Of a stretch of 13,036 nt of DNA, positions 7,515-13,036 are shown one piece after another. Both the position numbers and the translations under genes were made by a program. How positions within the stretch are numbered: the first letter of the stretch is position 1; each line of letters begins with the position of its first letter. The notes beneath the pieces were generated by a model. The model saw only the letters and a list, made by a program, of their open reading frames with translations. It had not been told where the DNA came from and did no database searches. Location: assembly GCA_005884605.1 (NCBI GenBank), contig VBBE01000016.1:1-13036 (forward strand). Direction: 5' to 3'. The stretch comes from Candidatus Bathyarchaeota archaeon (GTDB taxonomy: Archaea; Thermoproteota; Bathyarchaeia; 40CM-2-53-6).

Positions 7515-8489
7515 CTAGGTGAACTCCTGATCGCGAAGGAACTTGATTCGGAGAAGTTCCTCGCCTGTCAATGGGGGAGATTCCGAGGAAACGAGATCTT
7601 CTTCGACCTGTTCGCGCGTCTTCATTCCAGGGATTACTGTCGATACGTCTTTGTGGTCGAGGACGAATCTTATCGTTGCCTGGGCGAGCGTTCGAGTGTT
7701 AGATTCCAGGAATCTCAGCTTGTCCGCTGCTAGTGTGAGTTGTGAGATGTAGTCAGAGGGAAAATTGTGCCGAATGTCTCCCTGGAGGAAGGCGGATTCC
7801 GCCTTCAGTTTGCCCGCGAGGAATCCATTCGCTAGCGGTTCTCGGGCGATGATCCCGACATTGTTCCTCGTCGCTTCGCGAAAGAGCTGATTCTTGGCTT
7901 CCTGTCTGAGGAGATTGAATGCGACCTGGATGGCTCCTAGTTCGCGGTCTCTCATCGCGAGAAGCCCTTCCTGTGGATCGTGAATCGAGATCCCATAGTG
8001 CCTAATTTTTCCTATGGCCTTAAGTTTCTCAAGGGTCTTGAAGACTCTCCCATCTTTGACCAGTTGGATTGGAGGATTGTGCAGCTGGAGGAGGTCAATG
8101 TAGTCAGAGCCCAACCGTTCACAGCTTTTCCCGAGGGCAAACTCGAGATAGTCTGAGTTGAAGTTCATTCTAGGGGCTCCGTGGTAAAAGTCTCCACCTA
8201 CTTTCGTCGCAATGATAACCTCTGATCGGTGTTCTCTGAGTGCTCGGCCAAGTAGTTCCTCGCTGTGCCCATGACCGTAGACGTCGGCAGTGTCGAAGAA
8301 GTTGCATCCCAGTTCCAGCGCCCTCCCGATCGCCGCCAGCGACTGCTTGTCTTCGGTAGGCCCGTAACTGTTCCCGTGGGCGTTACCGCCAATTTGCCAT
8401 CCCCCAAATCCTACTTCGCTGACCTTGAGCGAAGTCTTGCCTAGAATCCTATATCGCATACTTTTGGCGACCTCTGCGGTTGATGACAC
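7515..8489 (-). CDS. Aldo/keto reductase
   Basis: A cytosolic NADPH-dependent oxidoreductase of the aldo/keto reductase superfamily, 324 residues from GTG 8489. The catalytic tetrad is visible as Asp66 (NFFDTADVYG), Tyr71, Lys96 (IIATKVGG) and His137 (LLQLHNPP). Cofactor-binding positions in the C-terminal part (ATIRFVLDHKDVSTVIPGMK) are typical. The family N-terminus MRYRILGKTSLKVSEVGFGGW begins at Met11 (ATG 8459), so that ATG may be the true start; the GTG adds ten unusual residues. The substrate cannot be told; the subgroup resembles the broad 'general stress/L-galactose dehydrogenase-like' class. It is the first gene of a minus-strand group with the DUF309 gene. A shredded copy of its N-terminus lies about 1 kb upstream, beyond the endonuclease gene. 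Confidence 0.93.
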   Translation of the reverse strand: MSSTAEVAKSMRYRILGKTSLKVSEVGFGGWQIGGNAHGNSYGPTEDKQSLAAIGRALELGCNFFDTADVYGHGHSEELLGRALREHRSEVIIATKVGGDFYHGAPRMNFNSDYLEFALGKSCERLGSDYIDLLQLHNPPIQLVKDGRVFKTLEKLKAIGKIRHYGISIHDPQEGLLAMRDRELGAIQVAFNLLRQEAKNQLFREATRNNVGIIAREPLANGFLAGKLKAESAFLQGDIRHNFPSDYISQLTLAADKLRFLESNTRTLAQATIRFVLDHKDVSTVIPGMKTREQVEEDLVSSESPPLTGEELLRIKFLRDQEFT

Positions 8490-8520
8490 AGGACTAGTGA
8501 TTGCGACTGCGTGATCCCCT

Positions 8521-9462
8521 TTGATCAGTCCTTTACCGGATAAGACCGAGGCATTTTTTAACCTAGTGACTTCGGGCGCGACTCTCTCGAAGATAATTGC
8601 GGTTTTTGGGGAGGGTGAACTCAGGCAATTGTTGCCGTCAATCCTGGACTACATGACGGAGGCTGAGGTCGCTCGAAGCGTAGGCAGAAGTCACAGACTC
8701 ATTGCATTCTGGACAAGGCGCTTCGGACTCTTCCGACACAAAATTGGATTCAAAGGCGTTCCCTTGATTGTCGGCTCTTTGCCCGAAAGAGAGAACTTGC
8801 CAAGAATCAAAACTATGCAAGGGAGACGAGTGAAAATTGTCCCAATAAGCCCGGATTCAGAGCTAGCCTACTTCCTCGGCTTTGCCGTTGGAGACGGTTC
8901 ATTTTCGCATAGGACAATTTCGATTCATCAATCGCTGAAAAAGAAAAACTACCTGCCAGTCTTGGAGTCGCTTGTCACTCGACTCAGTCGCAAACTCGGC
9001 GGTGGGGTGAACAAATCTATCCATCAAGAACGCCTCTTGGATTTGACATGGTGCAATAGTAGGGTAAGCCGGATGATCATGTTCGCGCATGAAGTACGGT
9101 ACGACCAGATTGATGGTTTTCTCAACGGTCGATTTTCAGCGGATTTTGTGGCTGGGTTTTGGGATGCCGATGGTGATGTGAATAGAGAGCATCCCAGATT
9201 GCACAACACTGATCTGAGGTTACTCCAAGTGTTTCAGTTGGCTTTGAAGAACCGGTTTTGTGTAGAGTCGCGTATTCGAGTGACCACTCCAGCTGGTTCG
9301 AGACGCGTTATCCGTGGTGTTGAGATTGTGTCCAGGCGGCCCATTTACTGTTTACAAGTGTCACGAGGCTCAAGAGTGCAGTGGGCTCAGATGATAGGCG
9401 TGAAGTTGAGGAACCCACGTAAGTTCGAGGCAGTCGATAATTGGCAACAAAACCCTCTTTAG
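8521..9462 (+). CDS. Free-standing LAGLIDADG homing endonuclease with N-terminal helix-turn-helix
   Basis: 313 residues from TTG 8521. Two LAGLIDADG motifs are visible: LGFAVGDGS (119-127, catalytic Asp125) and AGFWDADGD (211-219, catalytic Asp217), so the protein would act as a monomer cutting a long asymmetric site. Residues 46-69 (TEAEVARSVGRSHRLIAFWTRRFG) form a helix-turn-helix that probably adds DNA specificity. No intein splicing motifs flank it and no host-gene exons join around it, so it is free-standing rather than an obvious intein or intron ORF. The start is uncertain: GTG 8566 and later TTG codons are possible. It is divergent from the intact aldo/keto reductase (31 bases apart) and converges on a truncated aldo/keto reductase 4 bases past its stop. 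Cutting activity is inferred. Confidence 0.85.
   Translation: MISPLPDKTEAFFNLVTSGATLSKIIAVFGEGELRQLLPSILDYMTEAEVARSVGRSHRLIAFWTRRFGLFRHKIGFKGVPLIVGSLPERENLPRIKTMQGRRVKIVPISPDSELAYFLGFAVGDGSFSHRTISIHQSLKKKNYLPVLESLVTRLSRKLGGGVNKSIHQERLLDLTWCNSRVSRMIMFAHEVRYDQIDGFLNGRFSADFVAGFWDADGDVNREHPRLHNTDLRLLQVFQLALKNRFCVESRIRVTTPAGSRRVIRGVEIVSRRPIYCLQVSRGSRVQWAQMIGVKLRNPRKFEAVDNWQQNPL
8554..8561. promoter_or_regulatory. TATA-like box inside the endonuclease 5' end
   Basis: TTTTTTAA is the most T/A-rich spot of the divergent region. Read on the minus strand as TTAAAAAA it lies about 70 bases before GTG 8489, allowing transcription of the aldo/keto reductase with a ~40-base leader. Read on the plus strand it would place the endonuclease transcript start near 8584, implying a start codon later than TTG 8521. 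Tentative. Confidence 0.3.
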
Positions 9463-9466
9463 CTCA

Positions 9467-9525
9467 CGCTCCTAAGCCTACTTGGTAATTTTGAGTCCTG
9501 TCTTTCCTAGAACTCTGTACTTCAT
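9467..9525 (-). pseudogene. Truncated aldo/keto reductase, N-terminal remnant
   Basis: Reading the minus strand from ATG 9525 gives MKYRVLGKTGLKIT and then a stop at 9480-9478. Compared with the intact neighbour's MRYRILGKTSLKVS, 9 of 14 residues are identical and the rest are conservative. One lost base at about 9482 causes the stop; restoring it gives EVGLGA, parallel to EVGFGG of the intact gene. Homology ends at 9467, only 4 bases from the endonuclease stop at 9462. It is not a recent copy, because many codons differ at the DNA level. A promoter-like box precedes it. The rest of that gene is absent from this place. Confidence 0.7.
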
Positions 9526-9559
9526 CTGCGTTTTCAAGAGCACTCAATTAGGGTCAATA

Positions 9560-9567
9560 GATTAACC
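9560..9567 (-). promoter_or_regulatory. TATA-like box upstream of the truncated reductase
   Basis: Minus-strand GGTTAATC lies about 38 bases before ATG 9525, the spacing expected for a short-leader archaeal mRNA. It suggests the remnant keeps the original promoter of the lost gene. The same bases overlap one arm of the 9564-9598 inverted repeat. Confidence 0.3.
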
Positions 9568-9904
9568 TTGAACGAAATAGACGGAGAAAAACAAGGTTCG
9601 TCCCCTCCCAGCAATCCGCATCCTTAGGTCTTGAGGGACGCGCCCAGTGCCTTGAAGGCCGGCTCCGGCCTCATTTCCAAAAAATAAGCATGCTTTTCTC
9701 GACCACCCGGGGTGGTCGATTTTCCCGCGCCTCGCCCTTCGTGAAAGCGCTAGGGCTTCACGTTCACAGGTTGGTACCAGGAGGTCCTTCCTTCGTGAAA
9801 TTGAATACCGGCGCCTTCCTGGCTCATGAGAGCCTTTTGTAAGCGGGACCGAAGTGCTTTGCAGAATCTTTGCCGTCATTGTGCACCGGGGTGCGTCATG
9901 CACA
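9564..9904. other. Hairpin-rich non-coding region, candidate structured RNA
   Basis: No credible protein in any frame across 9526-9964. Instead a chain of inverted repeats is present: AACCTTG 9564-9570 with 9592-9598; GTCCC 9600-9604 with 9635-9639; AGGCCGG 9656-9662 with 9665-9671; TCGACCACC 9699-9707 with 9711-9719 (9 bp, followed by TTTT); CCAGGA 9777-9782 with 9817-9822; GGCTC 9821-9825 with 9830-9834 (followed by TTTT); and TGTGCA 9880-9885 with 9899-9904. An 11-base direct repeat CCTTCGTGAAA occurs at 9736 and 9790. About 340 bases is the size of a large archaeal RNA. The strand is unresolved; T-runs after two hairpins favour plus. No known RNA class could be matched by eye. Confidence 0.4.
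9699..9723 (+). terminator. Perfect 9-bp hairpin followed by TTTT
   Basis: TCGACCACC pairs exactly with GGTGGTCGA around a CGG loop, followed by TTTT. It resembles an intrinsic terminator read on the plus strand, though in an archaeon such hairpins are not required and it may instead be a helix of a structured RNA. Confidence 0.35.
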
Positions 9905-9964
9905 GGCTCGGGGGTTACAGTTCGTTGATAGTCTACATCGGAGAGTTACCTGTCAGGATGAACT

Positions 9965-10318
9965 TTGGCAGTAAACAAGTCGCCAAAGCCAACAGCAGCC
10001 TTCGCGCTGTCAGCGCTCGCAGGGCTAATCACCCTGATCAGTGCCTTCATAGCTAGCACAGTCAGCTCCCTGCTGATACCAGGAATCGACTCGTCAATGA
10101 TCCTGATATGGGGAAGCATCGCAGGCATACTAACGCTCGTCGGATCTTGGCTGCTGTACAACAACGCGGCTCAGAGGAAAATAGGGTCAATACTAGTGCT
10201 CGTCTTCTCGGTAATATCACTGAACTTTGTCGGATTGATCCTAGGCCTCATCGGAGGATTCCTCGGATACACCTTCAAGGGTGCATCCGTGACAACCTCC
10301 AATACCTCAGGCCGCTAA
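9965..10318 (+). CDS. Small membrane protein with three to four helices
   Basis: 117 residues from TTG 9965, starting MAVNKSPKPTAAFALSALAG. Hydrophobic segments near residues 11-31, 42-63 (SMILIWGSIAGILTLVGSWLL), 71-86 (IGSILVLVFSVISLNF) and 88-103 (GLILGLIGGFLGYTF) indicate an integral membrane protein with short loops and a Ser/Thr-rich tail. The KPTAAFxLSxLAG opening and repeated glycine-rich helices are seen in uncharacterised small archaeal membrane proteins. No function can be assigned. It stands alone, between the hairpin-rich region and a downstream hairpin; an upstream promoter is not obvious. Confidence 0.7.
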   Translation: MAVNKSPKPTAAFALSALAGLITLISAFIASTVSSLLIPGIDSSMILIWGSIAGILTLVGSWLLYNNAAQRKIGSILVLVFSVISLNFVGLILGLIGGFLGYTFKGASVTTSNTSGR

Positions 10319-10325
10319 GCTTCAA

Positions 10326-10347
10326 TCCGCCCTAGGCAAAGGGCGGA
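10326..10347 (+). terminator. Hairpin after the small membrane protein gene
   Basis: TCCGCCC (10326-10332) pairs with GGGCGGA (10341-10347) over an 8-base loop, 8 bases after the stop codon, followed by CCCCCTTCTTTG. The position suits transcription termination or mRNA 3'-end protection. The T-run is poor, so function is uncertain. Confidence 0.45.
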
Positions 10348-10402
10348 CCCCCTTCTTTGTCAACAAAAATACAGCCGCAGACGAGAAAAGATTCTATAAT
10401 CC

Positions 10403-10408
10403 TTAAAT
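10403..10408 (+). promoter_or_regulatory. TATA-like box for the LarA-family gene
   Basis: TTAAAT, preceded by A/T-rich bases, is centred about 31 bases before TTG 10437. Transcription would begin within a few bases of the start codon, giving a leaderless mRNA. Confidence 0.5.
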
Positions 10409-10436
10409 CAGCTACGAGTCGATACCAACTGTAGCC

Positions 10437-11741
10437 TTGACCAGCACGGTCAGCCTCTCCGTTCTAGACCAATTTGGCGGCAGCAAACTCCTCTCCCCCG
10501 AGAAGATTCGTTGGATAAGACCAACACCACTTTCTACAAAGTCGGCAGAACTCGCCTTCCGCGAAGCCCTCGCAACCCCGATAGGCGCGAAACCATTCGA
10601 GAGAGAAAAGTGCTGGAGCCCCGCCATCATCTTCTCAGACTTCACGCGAAAACACTCACCCTTCATCTCACACCTCATCAACATGATAGAAGCTAAAACA
10701 GATGATATCAAAATCATCTGCGCCGGAGGGACCCACGTTCCATCCGATCCAGACTTCATCAAGAAAGTGGTTGGAGAGGACATTTACAAACGCTACCAGA
10801 AAAATATCAAAGTCAGCTCGGTCAAGAATCCCACGAGCAAATACGAGTGGATCGGGGTCACAAGCAGAGGCACGCCCGTCGAGCTGAACAAGGAACTCTT
10901 CGACAGAGATCTGCTCATCTCAACCCTCAACGTTCAGCCACACTACTTCGCCGGCTACGAAGGAGGCGCCAAAGCTCTTCTCCCTGGTTGCTCGGGCCTC
11001 AAGACCATAACCACAAACCATGGATACGTAATTGGAAACCCGAACTGCAGAGAGCTCGCCATCAAAGGCAACTCAACCAGAGAAGACATGAACGAGGTTC
11101 CTAACGTCCTTCGAGAGTTCATGAAGATAGAGTATCGAATCCTAGACTTCGTCCTCAACCAAGACGGCGGCCTAGTCAAAGCCGCTTATGGAGATCCCAA
11201 CCTTGCTCACGAGCAGCTCGCAGAGAACTACTCCCGTAGAGCCCACTCCGTGACATCCCGCCCATCAGCCCTCATTGTAACAGTTGCGGATGGGCCCACT
11301 GGAACAAACCTGTACCAGTCCCTCAAAGCGGCAACCTTCGGCGCCGGCCTCGTGATCCCCTCACACCAACCGAAGTCCACGGTAGTCTTACTCGCGTCGC
11401 TTGAAACAGGGATAGGAGGAGACGCGTTCAAGACCGAGATGGAGACCTATGGCAAAATGGAGCCTGATATGGTCGTCGAGGACTTGAAGAAGCGGGCCAA
11501 GCTTGGAAAGGTTACGGAGGCCTCGCAGAAGCCGAACCGATTCTCCCTAGACGCTAAGAAGACCGACTTCGTCGTGGTCTCGCCCAAAGCACCAGCGCCC
11601 GTTGAAGAGCTCTTGAGCAAGACGAGGATCAAGTTCTTCAGATCCATAGACGACGCGCTGAGAACCCTCGACCCTACCCTATACGAAAAGGATGTCGCCG
11701 TGATTCCGTACGGATCGTCCACCGTTCCAGTCGCCGCATGA
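10437..11741 (+). CDS. LarA-family nickel-pincer racemase/epimerase homologue
   Basis: 434 residues, the usual LarA length (about 420-430). LarA racemises lactate with a nickel-pincer nucleotide bound to a lysine; relatives act on other 2-hydroxy acids. Seen: IRPTPLSTKSAELAFREALATPIG near the N-terminus, GGTHVPSD with His100, QPHYFAGYEGGAKALLPG with His169 and pincer-lysine Lys179, and TTNHG with His195. These correspond to His108, His174, Lys184 and His200 of the Lactobacillus enzyme, so the active site appears intact. The start is TTG behind a TATA-like box with no Shine-Dalgarno sequence, consistent with a leaderless mRNA. LarB, LarC and LarE, which make the cofactor, are not in the window. 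The substrate is unknown; lactate racemase is only one option. Confidence 0.88.
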   Translation: MTSTVSLSVLDQFGGSKLLSPEKIRWIRPTPLSTKSAELAFREALATPIGAKPFEREKCWSPAIIFSDFTRKHSPFISHLINMIEAKTDDIKIICAGGTHVPSDPDFIKKVVGEDIYKRYQKNIKVSSVKNPTSKYEWIGVTSRGTPVELNKELFDRDLLISTLNVQPHYFAGYEGGAKALLPGCSGLKTITTNHGYVIGNPNCRELAIKGNSTREDMNEVPNVLREFMKIEYRILDFVLNQDGGLVKAAYGDPNLAHEQLAENYSRRAHSVTSRPSALIVTVADGPTGTNLYQSLKAATFGAGLVIPSHQPKSTVVLLASLETGIGGDAFKTEMETYGKMEPDMVVEDLKKRAKLGKVTEASQKPNRFSLDAKKTDFVVVSPKAPAPVEELLSKTRIKFFRSIDDALRTLDPTLYEKDVAVIPYGSSTVPVAA

Positions 11742-11779
11742 AACAGGTCCGACTTAGTCTATCAAGCAAATCAACTATG

Positions 11780-11784
11780 TTTAA
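11780..11784 (+). promoter_or_regulatory. TATA-like box for the PPC protein gene
   Basis: TTTAA in TGTTTAACC is centred 29 bases before ATG 11811, the spacing of a leaderless archaeal gene. Confidence 0.5.
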
Positions 11785-11810
11785 CCAGAACCTATCGCTC
11801 CGACTCTTTC

Positions 11811-12245
11811 ATGATCTACACACAACTGGGAACCGACAAGTACGTCCTCAGGCTCGAATCCGGCGACGACATTCTCCAAACCATACGACAATTCGCAACA
11901 ACAAAGCGGATTAGCGCAGGCCTACTCGAAGGCATCGGCTCCCTTAGCAAGGTCAAGCTCGGCCACTACGATTTTAAGACTAAACAGTACAGATACGAAA
12001 CATTCGAAGATGATCTGGAAATCCTAAACCTCTCCGGCAACATCGCCACCATGGACCGCGAGCCCCTCCCGCACGTTCATGTGACCCTAGGCCGTAGAGA
12101 CTTTTCAGTAATTGGAGGCCACTTGGATGAGGGGTCATCGGCCAACATGGTAGAAATCGGCCTTTGGAAGCTCCCAGGAAAGCTAGTCAAAGCCAAGGAT
12201 GCAGAGATTGGGTTGAACGTGCTACAATTAGCGCGAAGAATATAG
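11811..12245 (+). CDS. PPC/DUF296 domain protein
   Basis: 144 residues spanning one complete PPC (plants-and-prokaryotes-conserved, DUF296) domain, the trimeric fold also found in plant AT-hook AHL proteins. Diagnostic segments: a start YVLRLESGDDILQTI, then GLLEGIGSLSKVKLGHYD (residues 38-54), LNLSGNIATMD (72-82), LPHVHVTLGRRDFSVIGGHL (86-105) and a closing AEIGLNVLQLAR. His88, His90 and His104 form the conserved HxH...H set that can bind a metal in prokaryotic members. There is no AT-hook, so DNA binding is not certain; many prokaryotic members have no proven function. It starts at ATG with its own TATA-like box, 69 bases after the LarA-family gene. Confidence 0.88.
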   Translation: MIYTQLGTDKYVLRLESGDDILQTIRQFATTKRISAGLLEGIGSLSKVKLGHYDFKTKQYRYETFEDDLEILNLSGNIATMDREPLPHVHVTLGRRDFSVIGGHLDEGSSANMVEIGLWKLPGKLVKAKDAEIGLNVLQLARRI

Positions 12246-12366
12246 CCAGTTTGTTCGTTCGCGACACTCGTCCAGTTTTCGTCCTAGTTTCTTCATAATC
12301 GCACCGAGAGGACCAGTTAGCCTATTACACGCTCGACATAGTCCCGAACCAAAGATAGGTGCCTCT

Positions 12367-13036
12367 TTGCCGCGTAAGGTCGGGCTGCGAATGGTGCTGT
12401 ACCTGTACGTGGCCGTATTTCTGACAAGGATTGGATTCGGCTCGATTACGATCCTCTTCCCACTCTACCTTCAGGCACCAAGCTACATAATCGGGGTTAT
12501 ACTCGCACTCTACCCAATGTCCGAGGCGGGCTCCGCCCTGCCGATCGGCCGCCTCGCAGACCGGTTCAGCCGCAAAAAACTCCATATCATCGGAATGATA
12601 TTGATCACAATACTCACCGCGGCGATCGGCTTTACCCGAAACCTGCTGGACGTCTCCGTCCTCCACGGAATGATGGGAGTTTCAGCTGCGATCACCGCAG
12701 TAACGTCGCTGACACTTTTGGGAGACGCAACCAAACTGACCAATCGGGGGAAACAGATGGGAGGATTCGACCTAGCAAACCTAGGAGGCTACGGACTCGG
12801 GTTCGGAGTTGGAGGACTACTAGTCAACTCTTTCGCGGATAGGCTGTCGTATGCTTTCTGGGTAACCGCAGGGCTCTTCCTCTTCGCCGGAATATTGGCG
12901 GCCAAGTTTCTCGTAGAGCCAGTAAGAGTCTGGGAGCTCAAGCAGCCCAAGATAAGACAGAGAAGAATCGGTGGCAAGATACGTCCAGTAATCCCCGTCT
13001 GGATCGCCCAGACTGTAATTCTAGGAATGTACTTTC
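12367..13036 (+). CDS. Major facilitator superfamily transporter (3' end outside window)
   Basis: The N-terminal ~223 residues of an MFS permease. The protein opens MPRKVGLRMVLYLYVAVFLT with a first membrane helix. Helices two to six can be followed, and the MFS motif A appears between helices two and three as GRLADRFSRKKL. A basic central loop (KQPKIRQRRIGGK) marks the switch to the second half, where the window ends in the seventh helix. TTG 12367 is chosen because AGGTG lies 5 bases upstream, one of few plausible Shine-Dalgarno sequences here; ATG 12391 is the alternative. A drug or metabolite exporter is likely, but the substrate cannot be told. The 121 bases before it show no strong TATA-like box. 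Confidence 0.88.
   Translation, partial: MPRKVGLRMVLYLYVAVFLTRIGFGSITILFPLYLQAPSYIIGVILALYPMSEAGSALPIGRLADRFSRKKLHIIGMILITILTAAIGFTRNLLDVSVLHGMMGVSAAITAVTSLTLLGDATKLTNRGKQMGGFDLANLGGYGLGFGVGGLLVNSFADRLSYAFWVTAGLFLFAGILAAKFLVEPVRVWELKQPKIRQRRIGGKIRPVIPVWIAQTVILGMYF

Noticed and set aside
8521..9462. Endonuclease as part of an intein or intron
   Set aside because: No intein splice blocks or extein halves flank it, and the flanking reductase pieces do not join to one protein: the intact copy has its own N-terminus and the endonuclease runs antisense to both.
9562..9903. Minus-strand frame of 113 codons in the hairpin-rich gap
   Set aside because: The translation is Arg/Gly-rich with no domain, no helix-like pattern and no promoter; it follows from high GC and palindromes.
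9564..9904. RNase P RNA or SRP RNA in the hairpin-rich gap
   Set aside because: The minus strand has TGTAACCC and GAAGGAAGG, which recall SRP motifs, but the GGAAGGnAGCAG loop and the conserved 5' domain are missing. No AGGAAAGTCC or ACAGAAA element of RNase P is found on either strand.

Overview
The window looks like the chromosome of an aerobic archaeon, most likely within the Thermoproteota (Nitrososphaeria/Bathyarchaeia-like). Many genes start with TTG or GTG and have no Shine-Dalgarno sequence. T/A-rich TATA-like boxes (TTAAAA, TTAAAT, TTTAA) lie about 28-38 bases before several starts, which fits leaderless or very short-leader archaeal mRNAs. A LarA-family protein, a PPC/DUF296 protein, a DUF309 protein and a free-standing LAGLIDADG endonuclease fit the same picture. 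The lineage is inferred from gene style only; no rRNA is present.

Layout. Positions 1-762 hold the 3' part of a haloalkane-dehalogenase-like alpha/beta hydrolase. Positions 850-5271 hold a compact same-strand cluster for homogentisate (tyrosine) breakdown: 4-hydroxyphenylpyruvate dioxygenase, fumarylacetoacetase-family hydrolase and homogentisate 1,2-dioxygenase, with 6-base gaps, followed after 36 bases by an iron-alcohol-dehydrogenase-fold protein that resembles maleylacetate reductases. No maleylacetoacetate isomerase is visible. A proline dehydrogenase follows (5282-6005), broken by an out-of-frame internal deletion. A small two-helix membrane protein (6101-6265) then overlaps tail-to-tail with a minus-strand group: aldo/keto reductase (8489-7515), DUF309 protein (7502-6885) and a multi-pass membrane protein (6829-6224).

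Positions 8521-9462 encode a plus-strand LAGLIDADG endonuclease with an N-terminal helix-turn-helix. Immediately beyond its stop codon lies the first ~20 codons of a second aldo/keto reductase on the minus strand, so the endonuclease sits between an intact reductase and a truncated one. Positions 9526-9964 contain no convincing gene but are unusually rich in perfect hairpins and may encode a structured RNA. The right part has a small membrane protein (9965-10318) ending at a hairpin, a LarA-family nickel-pincer racemase/epimerase homologue (10437-11741), a PPC/DUF296 protein (11811-12245), and the 5' part of an MFS transporter that runs off the window.

How the genes work together. The dioxygenase cluster would convert 4-hydroxyphenylpyruvate to homogentisate, open the ring to maleylacetoacetate, and hydrolyse the product to acetoacetate plus a C4 diacid. 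The usual glutathione-dependent cis/trans isomerase is absent and most archaea lack glutathione. The maleylacetate-reductase-like neighbour could therefore reduce the maleyl double bond instead, giving a succinyl rather than fumaryl intermediate. This is the most interesting hypothesis in the window. The endonuclease/split-reductase arrangement and the structured intergenic region come next.
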